Below, in pieces: positions 27,243 to 35,946 of a stretch of DNA of 64,000 bases. The stretch is taken from assembly GCA_046152925.1 (NCBI GenBank), contig JBJXFX010000058.1, positions 1 through 64,000 of the forward strand, read 5' to 3'. The stretch comes from CAMAUF01 sp046152925 (GTDB taxonomy: Bacteria; Chloroflexota; Dehalococcoidia; Tepidiformales; Tepidiformaceae). The notes below the pieces were generated by a model. It was not told the origin of the DNA. It did no database searches and saw nothing but the letters and a program-made list of their open reading frames with translations. Numbering within the stretch: position 1 is the stretch's first letter; each line of letters starts with the position of its first letter. Position numbers and translations under genes: made by a program.

Positions 27243-28163
27243 ATGGCCATCCGTCGCCAGCTCGCCCAAGCCATCGACCTCTTCCGCCGCGGCGAGGAGC
27301 TTCGCAGCGTCCAAGTCCCCCTCTTCTCCGGCCTCTCCCGCGAGGAGGCCGATGCCCTCCGCGATGCCTGGGCCGAAGCCCCGCTCTCCGCTCGCGCCTT
27401 GCTCGTCACGCGCGCAGCCGAGCTCGCCGAAGACAACGTCGACCTCGAGTTCACGCTCCTCGCCCGCGTCGCAACCCACGACTCAGAAGCCGCCGTCCGC
27501 CGCCAAGCCGCTGAAGCGCTTTGGGAGAGCGACGACCTCGCCGTCGCGGCCGACCTCACCCGTCTCCTCCAAGGCGACCCGGATGACTCCGTGCGCGCTG
27601 CCGCGGCCGGCGCGCTGCGGCGCTTCGTCCTCCTCCGCGAGCTTGAACGCATCCCCGAGACCGCCGGCGACGCCCTGGTCGCGGCCCTCCGCGCCGCCGC
27701 CGAAGACGAGTCCGAATCCGTTGACGTCCGCGGCCGCGCGATCGAGTCGCTCGGCGCCCGCGCGCTACCCTGGGTGAACACCCTCATCGCCGACGCTCAT
27801 TACGACGACGACCCCCGCCTCCGCGTCGCGGCCCTCCGCGCCATGGGAGAGTCCGCCGACGAACGCTGGCTCGACCTTCTCGCTGACGAGGCAGAGTCCG
27901 ATGATGCGGAGCTCCGATTCGCGGCCACGGTGTCGCTTGGCCTGATCGGCTCCGAACAGAGCCTCCCAGCGCTCTTCGGGCTGCTCGAAGACGACGACCA
28001 ACAAGTCGCGCTCGCCGCCGTCGCCGCCTTGGCCGAAGTCGGGACCCAAGACGCCGAGGAGCGCCTCCGCGAAATAGTGGAGGCCGGCGAAGAGCCGCTC
28101 GCGGAAGCCGCGGCCGCCGCGCTCGACCTCCTGAACGAGGTCGACGGCGAGGACGAGGCGTGA
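27243..28163 (+). CDS. HEAT-repeat protein
   Basis: 306 aa, strongly acidic, made almost entirely of HEAT/PBS-lyase-type helical repeats (for example DPRLRVAALRAMGESADERW, ELRFAATVSLGLIGSEQSLP and QVALAAVAALAEVGTQDAEE). Such proteins are adaptors; the partner is unknown. TACACT at 27231-27236 ends exactly 6 nt before the ATG, so the mRNA is probably leaderless here even though the gene lies 17 nt behind gpsA. The NUDIX gene start overlaps its stop by 4 nt. Confidence 0.85.
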   Translation: MAIRRQLAQAIDLFRRGEELRSVQVPLFSGLSREEADALRDAWAEAPLSARALLVTRAAELAEDNVDLEFTLLARVATHDSEAAVRRQAAEALWESDDLAVAADLTRLLQGDPDDSVRAAAAGALRRFVLLRELERIPETAGDALVAALRAAAEDESESVDVRGRAIESLGARALPWVNTLIADAHYDDDPRLRVAALRAMGESADERWLDLLADEAESDDAELRFAATVSLGLIGSEQSLPALFGLLEDDDQQVALAAVAALAEVGTQDAEERLREIVEAGEEPLAEAAAAALDLLNEVDGEDEA

Positions 28164-28597
28164 AAAACGGCGCCCCGGTCAAGGACGCCGTCTCCGCCGG
28201 TGGCGTTGTCTGGCGTCGCGCCGACGATGAGGTCGAAATCGTCCTTTGCGGCCGCTCCAGCGAGCGCCTCTGGGGCCTCCCCAAGGGCACACCCGACCCC
28301 GGCGAGACCCCCGAGCAAACCGCCATCCGGGAAGTCCAAGAAGAGACGGGCCTGATCGTCGACCTCGGCCCCCCCGTCGGGACAATCGACTACTGGTTCA
28401 CCATGGCCGGCGTCAGGTACCACAAGCGCGTCCACCACTGGCTGATGACGCCCGCCGGCGGCGACCTCTCGCTCCACGACCACGAATTCGACCAGGTCTT
28501 GTGGGTCCGTGCTGGGGAAGCGGCAAAGCTCCTGACCTACCAAAACGAACGCCGCATCGTCGCCGACGCGCTCAGGCTCATCGAGTCCCAACCGTGA
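28160..28597 (+). CDS. NUDIX hydrolase
   Basis: 145 aa. The Nudix box is complete: GTPDPGETPEQTAIREVQEETGL, with REVQEE metal ligands near residues 58-63. The layout (AGGVVWRRADDEVEIVLCGR at the start, WGLPKGTPDPGE) resembles diadenosine-polyphosphate/ADP-ribose pyrophosphatase-type members, but the substrate is not determined. The GTG start overlaps the HEAT protein stop by 4 nt; the GNAT gene follows with another GTG/TGA overlap. Confidence 0.88.
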   Translation: MKNGAPVKDAVSAGGVVWRRADDEVEIVLCGRSSERLWGLPKGTPDPGETPEQTAIREVQEETGLIVDLGPPVGTIDYWFTMAGVRYHKRVHHWLMTPAGGDLSLHDHEFDQVLWVRAGEAAKLLTYQNERRIVADALRLIESQP

Positions 28598-29196
28598 GCA
28601 GCGACACGGTCGTCGACCTCGGGCCGCTCCGCATCCGCCACAAGCGCATGACCGACGTCCCCGACGACTTCGCCTGGCGCCGCGACCCAGAGCTCACCCG
28701 CTACGATGGCGCCGCCCCGCTCGGCGTCACCTACCCCGAATACGTCGCCGTCGCCGAACACGACATCCGCTACGGAGCGACCGGCAGGGCGAGCTTCAGC
28801 CTCGAGACCGACGATGGGCGCCACGTCGGCAACCTCATGTACTACAACGCCAACGCCTCGCGCGATGAGGCGGAGGTCGGGATTAGCCTCGCCCTCGAGG
28901 AGGTGCGTGGACGCGGGCTCGGGCCGGCCGTGATGGTCGCCTTCCTTCGCTTTCTCTGGGCGACGACCAGCTTCCGCGTCCTCCACCTGCGCACGCTCGA
29001 ATGGAACGCGCGCGCGATCACGGCCTTCGCCCGCGCTGGGTTCTCGGAGTCCGGCCGTCTCAGCGAAGGCGACCAGCGCTTCGTCATCATGCAGGCGCGC
29101 CGCGAATGGTGGCTGCTGTGGGACTCCGAAGGCCGCTTCGAGCCGGTCCTCGCCAAGGCCCTGCGCCCACCACCCGAGCGCACGGAGGGCGCTTAA
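28594..29196 (+). CDS. GNAT family N-acetyltransferase
   Basis: 200 aa. The acyl-CoA-binding motif is visible in EVRGRGLGPAVMVAFLRFL (about 110-128, Q/RxxGxG/A) and the later TLEWNARAITAFARAGF is the usual GNAT beta-alpha segment. These enzymes acetylate proteins or small molecules; target unknown. The GTG start overlaps the NUDIX stop (GTGA). The last four bases overlap the stop of the convergent FAD oxidoreductase. Confidence 0.85.
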   Translation: MSSDTVVDLGPLRIRHKRMTDVPDDFAWRRDPELTRYDGAAPLGVTYPEYVAVAEHDIRYGATGRASFSLETDDGRHVGNLMYYNANASRDEAEVGISLALEEVRGRGLGPAVMVAFLRFLWATTSFRVLHLRTLEWNARAITAFARAGFSESGRLSEGDQRFVIMQARREWWLLWDSEGRFEPVLAKALRPPPERTEGA

Positions 29197-30317
29197 GCCG
29201 GTGCTGGCGCCGCCGGGGCTTGCATCTGCGCCGCCGCGGTGATCAGGAACTCGAGCAGCTGCTGCGTTGGGCCCTGCGACATCAGGTCGTTCAGCGCGTA
29301 GATCGGCCCCGTCTCGGTGTCCCGCCGCGTCTGGTAGGCCTGGAGCGCTTCTTCCGCCGGCTGACGCCCGCTGAGCCCCGCGTCAAGCGCGTCCGCAAGG
29401 TACTCAGCGTGGACGAACGCGTCGTTGATGCCCTGGCCCAAGGTCGGGTCCTTCAAGTATCCAGCGTCGCCAACCAGCGCCCAGCCGGGGCCAAAGGGCT
29501 TCCGGTAGTAGCTCGTGTAGCCGCTCCACCCCCAGATCCGGTCCTCGCGCTTGCAGTTCTTCGCCCGCTCCGCGACCGCCGGGAACCGCGCAATCTGCGC
29601 GAGCACGTTCGCCTCTGGGTCCTGGCGCACCCGTTCGAACTCAGCGAACGGCCACCCGCCGCCCATCACGACGAGGCCGTCGTTCGTCGGAAACACCATG
29701 GCGGCGCCTTCGCCGGTGCGGAAGTGGAACTCGATGTACTCGGCGCCTTCGAATCCCGACCAGTACGAGTAGTAGGCGATCTGCCGCGCCGGAAGCGTGT
29801 TGTATTCCTCCGCGCCGACCGCCTTGGCGACGAACGAATTCCGCCCGTCCGCGCCGACCACCACCGTGGCCAGTTCCGTGACCTCGGTCCCGTCCTCCAG
29901 CCGCGCCCGGATCCCCGTCACCCGTCCGGTGTCGTCTTTCAGGATCTCCTGGACCGAGCAGCCCTCGCGCACCTCCGCCCCACCCTCACGCGCAGCGTCG
30001 ACGAGGATCTTGTCCAAGACCGTGCGCATCGGCGCGATCAGCGGGTAAGGCCCACCGATCGGCATCTCGTAGAGGCGCCCATCGACGTGCATCTGGAGGC
30101 CCTTGCAGTGCTTGATGTCCGTGGCGAGCACGCGGTCGAGCAGGCCCCAGCGGTCGAGCGCCGCACAGGCGTCGCCCGCGAACGCATGCGTCGAAAGCGT
30201 ACCGCTCGGGAACGTCCCCCGGTCCACGATCAGCACCTTGTAGCCCTTTCGGGCCAGCAGCATGCCCACTGGCGACCCCGCGCAGCGCGCGCCGACCACA
30301 ATCACGTCAAACGCCAT
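29193..30317 (-). CDS. FAD-dependent oxidoreductase (geranylgeranyl-reductase/PHBH-like)
   Basis: 374 aa. N-terminal dinucleotide motif VVGARCAGSPVGMLLARKG (about 7-25) and the second FAD motif GPGWALVGDAGYLKDPTLGQGINDAF (about 284-309) place it in the FAD_binding_3 / geranylgeranyl reductase superfamily, which covers hydroxylases, halogenases and lipid reductases. Substrate unknown. The ATG at 30317, preceded by GGGGGAG, opens the Rossmann fold directly. Convergent with the GNAT gene by 4 nt; divergent from the AAA+ gene. Confidence 0.85.
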   Translation of the reverse strand: MAFDVIVVGARCAGSPVGMLLARKGYKVLIVDRGTFPSGTLSTHAFAGDACAALDRWGLLDRVLATDIKHCKGLQMHVDGRLYEMPIGGPYPLIAPMRTVLDKILVDAAREGGAEVREGCSVQEILKDDTGRVTGIRARLEDGTEVTELATVVVGADGRNSFVAKAVGAEEYNTLPARQIAYYSYWSGFEGAEYIEFHFRTGEGAAMVFPTNDGLVVMGGGWPFAEFERVRQDPEANVLAQIARFPAVAERAKNCKREDRIWGWSGYTSYYRKPFGPGWALVGDAGYLKDPTLGQGINDAFVHAEYLADALDAGLSGRQPAEEALQAYQTRRDTETGPIYALNDLMSQGPTQQLLEFLITAAAQMQAPAAPAPA

Positions 30318-30461
30318 CTCTCCCCCCAAAAGACGCACGTGCACACACAAGCGGCACGATTCGTTCTGATTTCGAGTCTACACCCTTCGCCCTGGGGGCC
30401 ATGGTGCCGAATGTTCTCATAGAGGCCGGGGCGCTCGGGCCGAGCGCGGAAGCTGGGGAGC

Positions 30462-31856
30462 ATGGAACAGGCGTACGGGAGCACCTATGGCAATCTTGCG
30501 CTCGCAGGGGACCGGCATCCCGTGACGGAAACGCCACGGCCGGTCGCACCGGTCGGACGGACGATGCCGCCGATCCCGATGGCTCCCGACACCGTCGCGG
30601 GCCTTGGGTTGCCCGAGCGTTTCATCGAAGACCTCGCACTCAAGTTCCTCTACCGCACGTCCCTGCCCACCGTCACCGGACTCGCCAACGAGATGCGCGT
30701 CCACCCCGCGATCATCCGCACCGCCCTCGAATCCCTGAAGCGCCAGAAGTGGATCGAGACCACCTCCGCCTCTGGCCGCCTCGAATCCGAGTGGCAGTAC
30801 CGTCTCTCCGAAACGGGGATGCACGAGGCCGAGACCGCCTTCAGCCGCAGCCGCTACGTTGGCCCTGTGCCCGTGCCGATCAGCGAATACTTCCGGATGT
30901 TGGAGTTCGATAACGACGCCGGCGGGCCGGATGCAGTCCGTCTCGCGCGCGCCCTCCAGCAGCTCGTCCTCGCGCGCGATGTCATCGCCAAGGTCTGCCT
31001 CGCGCTCACTTCGGGCCGGCCCGCCATGCTCTGGGGCGCCCCCGGCAACGGCAAGACCACCATCCTCGAGCTTTGCAGCGAGGCCATCCAGGGCGTCACC
31101 ATCCTGCCGCTCTGCGTCTACGTCAGCGGCCACATCATCCGCCTCTACGACGACCTCGTGCATCAGGCCATCCCGATCGAAGACCCGCTGGAGCAGACCA
31201 CCGCCGTCGACCGCCGCTGGATCCGGATCAAGCGGCCCTTCGTCTTCGTCGGCGGCGAGCTCCGTTCCGAAGACCTCGACCTCGCCTACGACGCCGCCGT
31301 TGGCTTCCACCAAGCCCCGCCCCACCTCAAGGCGCACGGCGGCTTGCTCGCGATCGACGACTTCGGCCGCCAGCAGGTATCGCCACACGCGTTGCTCAAC
31401 CGCTGGATCGCCTCCCTCGAACGCGGCGAAGATACAATGGCGCTCGTAACCGGCGAGCGCATCACGTTCCCCTTCCGCTCGACCATCTGCTTTAGCACCA
31501 ACCTCGAACCGCGCGCGATGCTCGAAGAAGCCCACCTTCGCCGCATCCCGTACAAGATCCGCATCCCCGAACCGACGCCCCAGCAAATGGCCGAGATCTT
31601 CCGCCGCTTCGCTGAGGCGATGCACGTCGATGTCGCCGCCAACGGGATAGAGACCGCCGTCGAGATGGTCCACCGCGCCAGCCTCGGCAACTCGCGAAGC
31701 TGCCACGCGCGCGACGTGCTCCAGCTCATCGTCGAAGAGGCCCGTTTTGTGAAGCGCACGCCGCTCCTCGAGCCCGCCGCCACTCGCCGGGCCTGCGATG
31801 TCTACTTCGCGATGGACCCCGGCATGCCCGACGACCCGCGCCCAGTCGCCGAATAG
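30462..31856 (+). CDS. AAA+ ATPase with N-terminal winged-helix-like domain, unknown function
   Basis: 464 aa. Residues about 50-125 look like a winged-helix module (LANEMRVHPAIIRTALESLKRQKWIE), followed by an AAA+ core: Walker A GAPGNGKTT at 192-200, Walker B GLLAIDDFG at 294-302, and a sensor-1 Asn347 in ICFSTNLEP. A conserved arginine-rich AHLRRIPYKIRIP follows. The C-terminal helical lid contains GNSRSCHARDVLQL. No partner is adjacent, and I do not recognise a named family. Its last 55 nt overlap the 3' end of the BtuF-like gene on the other strand. Confidence 0.75.
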   Translation: MEQAYGSTYGNLALAGDRHPVTETPRPVAPVGRTMPPIPMAPDTVAGLGLPERFIEDLALKFLYRTSLPTVTGLANEMRVHPAIIRTALESLKRQKWIETTSASGRLESEWQYRLSETGMHEAETAFSRSRYVGPVPVPISEYFRMLEFDNDAGGPDAVRLARALQQLVLARDVIAKVCLALTSGRPAMLWGAPGNGKTTILELCSEAIQGVTILPLCVYVSGHIIRLYDDLVHQAIPIEDPLEQTTAVDRRWIRIKRPFVFVGGELRSEDLDLAYDAAVGFHQAPPHLKAHGGLLAIDDFGRQQVSPHALLNRWIASLERGEDTMALVTGERITFPFRSTICFSTNLEPRAMLEEAHLRRIPYKIRIPEPTPQQMAEIFRRFAEAMHVDVAANGIETAVEMVHRASLGNSRSCHARDVLQLIVEEARFVKRTPLLEPAATRRACDVYFAMDPGMPDDPRPVAE

Positions 31857-32602
31857 CTCGCGACGATCGCTGCCAGTTGGCGTGCGCCCCGCACCAGGCT
31901 CGGGCCGGGCTGCAGGATGTCGGGCGCCTTGATTTCATAGAGTCGCCCTTCGCGCACCGCCTCCAGCCCATCCCAACCGGGCCGCGCCGCCACCCGGGCC
32001 GGGATGAACCGCTTGCCGCACCAGCTCCCCACGATGATCTCGGGAGCCCGGCGAAGCACCTCCCGAGAGTCGACGATCCTCCCCGCAGCCCCTTGCGCCC
32101 GGCCAAGCTCCGGGAAGACATCAACGCCGCCGGCCAGGGCGATGAGCTCTCCGGCCCAGCCGATCCCGCCGATCAGCGGCTCGTCCCACTCCTCGAACCA
32201 AACGCGCGGACGCCGCTCGAGGTTCGCGTTCGCCGCCTGGATGCCCTCCAGGTCGTCGCGGAACTGCTGCGCGAGCGCCGCTCCGGCCGCGCCAAGGCCA
32301 ATCACGCTGCCAAGCATCTCGATCGCGGAAGCTGTCTCCGCCAACGTACGTTGGTTCGTCACCAACACCGTCACTCCGGCCCGGATGAGGTCGGCGGCCA
32401 AGTCCGCTTGGAGGTCCGAGAACCCAAGTACCAAGTCCGGCCGCAGTTCCAGGATCCGCGCCACGTTGCCCGAGCGAAACGCCGCGACCTTCGGTTTCTT
32501 CCGCGCCTCCGGCGGCCGCACGGCATAGCCCGTCACGCCGACGACACGGTCGCCAGCGCCAAGCGTGAACACGACCTCCGTCGTCTCAGCCGTCAGACAC
32601 AC
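31802..32602 (-). CDS. Cobalamin/iron-siderophore binding protein-like (BtuF family)
   Basis: 266 aa. It begins CLTAETTEVVFTLGAGDRVVGVTGYAVRPPEA and contains RPDLVLGFSDLQADLAADL and RVWFEEWDEPLIGGIGW, a BtuF-like subgroup annotated as cobalamin-binding. There is no signal peptide or lipobox and no transporter nearby, so it may be cytosolic and not part of importer uptake. The GTG start at 32602 cuts close to the conserved core; upstream in-frame codons encode residues that also fit the family, so a non-standard start slightly upstream is possible. It follows purS by 17 nt. Confidence 0.75.
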   Translation of the reverse strand: MCLTAETTEVVFTLGAGDRVVGVTGYAVRPPEARKKPKVAAFRSGNVARILELRPDLVLGFSDLQADLAADLIRAGVTVLVTNQRTLAETASAIEMLGSVIGLGAAGAALAQQFRDDLEGIQAANANLERRPRVWFEEWDEPLIGGIGWAGELIALAGGVDVFPELGRAQGAAGRIVDSREVLRRAPEIIVGSWCGKRFIPARVAARPGWDGLEAVREGRLYEIKAPDILQPGPSLVRGARQLAAIVASYSATGRGSSGMPGSIAK

Positions 32603-32619
32603 AATCCGCGAAGGCCCGC

Positions 32620-32931
32620 TCAGGCGTCCTTCACCTCATAGCTGAACGTCTCAATCACCGGGTTCGCCAACAGCCGGGAACACATTTCGGCGACCGACTC
32701 GCCAGCCTGCTTCCGGCTCGCCGCCTTGAGCGCGACCTGGAAATACTTGCCCGCCCGGACGCCCTCCACGTTCGTGAAGCCCAGCGATCCGAGCGCGCCA
32801 GCAATGACGCTGCCCTCCGGGTCGTTGACGGTCGGCTTCAGCGAGACGAAGACCCTCGCAGCATAGGACTTCAGCTTCGGCTCGTCCTTCGCTTTCTTCG
32901 CAGCCTGTTTCGCTTTCGAAGGTTTGCTCAT
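32620..32931 (-). CDS. purS: Phosphoribosylformylglycinamidine synthase subunit PurS
   Basis: 103 aa. PurS is the small structural subunit of the PurLQS FGAM synthase complex. The core FVSLKPTVNDPEGSVIAGALGSLGFTNVEGVRAGKYFQV and the end LLANPVIETFSYEV are characteristic. A Lys-rich N-terminal extension of about 20 residues is unusual. The ATG overlaps the purC stop by 4 nt. purQ and purL, usually immediately downstream, are absent from this window. Confidence 0.9.
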   Translation of the reverse strand: MSKPSKAKQAAKKAKDEPKLKSYAARVFVSLKPTVNDPEGSVIAGALGSLGFTNVEGVRAGKYFQVALKAASRKQAGESVAEMCSRLLANPVIETFSYEVKDA

Positions 32932-33821
32932 GCCGGCAACTCCTCACCCGTCAGCATCGTGTAAACGGTCTTGTAGCGCTCGGTCGTCGCCGCGATGACG
33001 TCCGCCGGCATCTGCGGCACCGGTTGACCGTCTTTCCAGCCGGTCGCCGTAAGCCAGTCACGGACCGGCTGTTTGTCGAAGCTCGGCTGGGACCCGCCCG
33101 GACGGTAGCTCGCCGCCGGCCAAAACCGGCTGCTATCTGGCGTCAGCACTTCGTCGATCAGGATGACCTCGTCATTCCAGATGCCGAACTCGAGCTTCGT
33201 GTCCGCGATGATGATCCCGCGTTCGAGCGCGATCGCCGCCGCATACCCGTAGACGGCGAGCGTGCGGATCCGCATCGCAGTCGCCGATTCCTCGCCGACA
33301 AGCTCCGCCAGCGCTTCGTACGTAATGTTCTCGTCGTGCCCAGACTCCGCCTTCGTCGAAGGCGTGAAGATCGCCTCTGGGAGCCGCGCCGATTCGACCA
33401 GGCCCTCGGGGAGCGGGAGGCCGCACACGGTTTGGCTCCGCTGGTACTCCTTCCAGCCCGAACCCGAAAGGTACCCGCGAGCGATACACTCGGCGTCGAG
33501 CCGCTTCGCCTTCCGCACCAGCATCGAACGGCCAAAGTACTCCGGCGTCAGCGGCAGCGGCACCAAGTCCGCGTTCTCCGCCGTAATTATCGCGATGAAA
33601 TGCGTTGGGACGACGCCGCTCATCCGCTGGAACCACCAGGCGGAGAGCCGCGTCAGCACCTCGCCCTTGCGCGGGATCCCGGCGGGCAGCACAACATCCG
33701 CCGCGGAAATCCGGTCGGTGGCGACGATCAACAGCCGGTCGCCGAGGTCGTACGTGTCCCGCACCTTGCCCCGGTGGGCGCGGTTTGGGAGCGCGCTTTC
33801 AAGCATGACGGGAGATGACAC
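32928..33821 (-). CDS. purC: Phosphoribosylaminoimidazole-succinocarboxamide synthase
   Basis: 297 aa, the longer SAICAR synthase type. Motifs: RGKVRDTYDLGDRLLIVATDRISAAD near residues 17-42, and TPDSSRFWPAASYRPGGSQPSFDKQ with the substrate-binding segment. It ligates aspartate to CAIR in de novo purine synthesis. The GTG at 33821 is chosen because AGGAGG lies 5 nt upstream; the in-frame ATG at 33806 has no ribosome site. This start overlaps the upstream membrane-protein gene by 23 nt. Confidence 0.93.
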   Translation of the reverse strand: MSSPVMLESALPNRAHRGKVRDTYDLGDRLLIVATDRISAADVVLPAGIPRKGEVLTRLSAWWFQRMSGVVPTHFIAIITAENADLVPLPLTPEYFGRSMLVRKAKRLDAECIARGYLSGSGWKEYQRSQTVCGLPLPEGLVESARLPEAIFTPSTKAESGHDENITYEALAELVGEESATAMRIRTLAVYGYAAAIALERGIIIADTKLEFGIWNDEVILIDEVLTPDSSRFWPAASYRPGGSQPSFDKQPVRDWLTATGWKDGQPVPQMPADVIAATTERYKTVYTMLTGEELPA

Positions 33822-34608
33822 GGGCGCCTCCTAGGGCTTGGAAGTATGTCAGCGTCGTAAACGCCGTTGCAACCGTGATCAGCGGGATCGCAAGCACGGC
33901 GATCAGGAACGAAACCAGCGCCTCGCTCACGACCTCCATGTCGCGCCCACCCAGGATGAGCAAGTTCAGCAGCGAAATAATCGCCAACGGCCCAATCAAG
34001 GTCAGCAACAGGAGGATCAGGTTCCCCGTGAAGCGCAACATCCGGCCGCGCATCAACTCCCACGAGCGCCGCAACGACATGCCGATCCCCGCTTCCTCCA
34101 ACACGCACGCTTCGAACGTGAGCGCCATCCGTAAAGCCAGATACAGGGCGATTGGGATCAGCACGATCGACGCTGCCAACACGAACAACAACCCGCCCAC
34201 CGCGACCGTCAGCCCCAGGATGGCGCCCATCCGCGTGAACGCCGGGTCCAGGCATTCGTTCAAGCTCTTCGGCTGGCCCGTCAGCGCGGCCGCGATCCCA
34301 AGGATAGAGGCGGCGCGGGCCACCTGTGCAAACAGGAGCTGCACGGCCACCGTCGCGAACACGAGCAGTTGGGCGCCGCGACTCCCGTCCTCGAGGACCT
34401 CCGCCGAACTCACGACCGCGTCGTCGCGCAGCGCGGTGAAGAACACGACCGCCGTGACGATCGAAATCACGGCAGCCACTGGGACTTGGACCGCTAAGGC
34501 TGGCAGCACGGTTTGTCGCGGGTTTCGGATGACAACGCCCCACGCCTGCCGGATCGGGCTCTCGGAGGATCGCCTCGGGGGGTCGTCCCCCTCCCTCTCC
34601 GGGCTCAC
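33799..34608 (-). CDS. Integral membrane protein, unknown function
   Basis: 269 aa, about five to six hydrophobic segments (about 35-60, 82-108, 130-160, 195-215 and 230-258) with a cytosolic Arg/Pro-rich N-terminus. General resemblance to the glycerophosphodiesterase-type or DUF975-like membrane domains (LEEAGIGMSLRRSWELMRGRM), but no assignment is justified. GTG start overlaps the purB stop by 4 nt and its 3' end overlaps purC by 23 nt, so it is locked inside the purine operon. Confidence 0.78.
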   Translation of the reverse strand: MSPEREGDDPPRRSSESPIRQAWGVVIRNPRQTVLPALAVQVPVAAVISIVTAVVFFTALRDDAVVSSAEVLEDGSRGAQLLVFATVAVQLLFAQVARAASILGIAAALTGQPKSLNECLDPAFTRMGAILGLTVAVGGLLFVLAASIVLIPIALYLALRMALTFEACVLEEAGIGMSLRRSWELMRGRMLRFTGNLILLLLTLIGPLAIISLLNLLILGGRDMEVVSEALVSFLIAVLAIPLITVATAFTTLTYFQALGGARVISRHA

Positions 34609-35897
34609 AGGCCGAGGCGCTCGAACGTCGCGCCGATGTTCGTCAAGTAAAAACCGTAGTCGAACAGGGCGCGAAGGTCGTCCGGAGGCACGCAGGCGGT
34701 CACCTCAGGGTCGCTCAGCAACAAGTCGAGGAACGCCTGGCGCTCGGCCCACGAACGCATCGCGTTGCGCTGGACGATCGCGTACGCCTGCGGCCGCGCC
34801 ATCCCGGATTCCGTCAGCGCGAGCAGCACACGCTGCGAAAAAACGAGACCGTACGAGCGCTCAAGGTTCTCAAGCATGTGCTCGGGGTAGACCGTCAGCC
34901 GCTCCATAATCCCAGTGAACAGCGTCAACGTGTAGTCGAGCACCAGACACGCGTCCGGGAAGATGATCCGCTCTGTCGAAGAATGCGAGATGTCTCGCTC
35001 GTGCCAGAGCGCGACGTTTTCCATCGCCGTCACGGCGTAGCCCCGCAACACGCGCGCCAGCCCGGTGATCCGCTCGCACTTCTCCGGGTTGCGCTTATGC
35101 GGCATCGCGCTCGAGCCCGTTTGGCCTGGGTCGAACGGCTCTTCGACCTCGCGCACCTCAGTCTTCTGGAGCGCGCGGATCTCCGTCGCGAACTTCTCGA
35201 GTGATGCTCCGATCAGCGCCAACGTCGAAACGAACTGCGCGTGCCGGTCCCGTTGGATCACTTGGGTCGAAGCCGCCTCGATCCCGAGGCCCAATCGCCG
35301 GCAAACGATCTCCTCAAGCTCCGGCGGGCAGGTCGCGTGCGTCCCGACAGTGCCACTGATCGCGCCAACTGCCACCGCTTCGCGCGCCGCCACAAGCCGC
35401 GCACGGTTCCGGCGCATCTCATCCACCCAGACGCAGAGCTTCAGCCCGAAGGTCGTGGGCTCAGCATGGACGCCATGGGTCCGGCCCGTGCACAGCGTTC
35501 CCCGGTGTGCCTTTGCTTGGCGCTCCAACACCGCGCTGAGCCCATCAATGTCCGCGAGGAGCAGGTCGCAGGCGTCGCGCAGTTGCAGGCCCGTCGCGGT
35601 GTCCCAGACGTCCGAACTCGTCAGCCCACGGTGGACGAACCGGCCTTCTTCGCCGAGCGAATCATAGACCGAGCGCAGGAACGCCGTCACGTCGTGGTGC
35701 GTGATCGCCAGGTACTCGTCCACTTTGGCGAGCTCGAAGCGGGCGTTCGCGCGGATCGTGCGGGCTGCCTCAACCGGGATCTCTCCGAGTTCGGCCCAGC
35801 CCTCGCAGGCCGCAATCTCGACCTCGAGCCAACGCTCGAACTTGGCTTGGTCGGTCCAAAGGGCCGCCATTTCGGGGCGGGAGTAACGGGGGATCAC
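34605..35897 (-). CDS. purB: Adenylosuccinate lyase
   Basis: 430 aa. Cleaves SAICAR and adenylosuccinate in purine synthesis. The fumarase/aspartase superfamily signature SSAMPHKRNPEKCERI is present, as are the substrate loops LTSSDVWDTATGLQL and TGRTHGVHAEPTTFG. The GTG start at 35897 is supported by TAGGAT (minus strand, 35909-35904) ending exactly 6 nt upstream: a leaderless promoter. First gene of the purB-membrane protein-purC-purS-btuF-like operon. Confidence 0.96.
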   Translation of the reverse strand: MIPRYSRPEMAALWTDQAKFERWLEVEIAACEGWAELGEIPVEAARTIRANARFELAKVDEYLAITHHDVTAFLRSVYDSLGEEGRFVHRGLTSSDVWDTATGLQLRDACDLLLADIDGLSAVLERQAKAHRGTLCTGRTHGVHAEPTTFGLKLCVWVDEMRRNRARLVAAREAVAVGAISGTVGTHATCPPELEEIVCRRLGLGIEAASTQVIQRDRHAQFVSTLALIGASLEKFATEIRALQKTEVREVEEPFDPGQTGSSAMPHKRNPEKCERITGLARVLRGYAVTAMENVALWHERDISHSSTERIIFPDACLVLDYTLTLFTGIMERLTVYPEHMLENLERSYGLVFSQRVLLALTESGMARPQAYAIVQRNAMRSWAERQAFLDLLLSDPEVTACVPPDDLRALFDYGFYLTNIGATFERLGL

Positions 35898-35946
35898 CGT
35901 CAGATCCTACCGGCAGAGGCCATTAGAGACATCCGATACGAGCAGG

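Noticed and set aside
29001..30422. 473-codon open frame antisense to the FAD oxidoreductase
   Set aside because: Arg/Pro/His-rich, no recognisable domain; overlaps a gene with clear FAD motifs.
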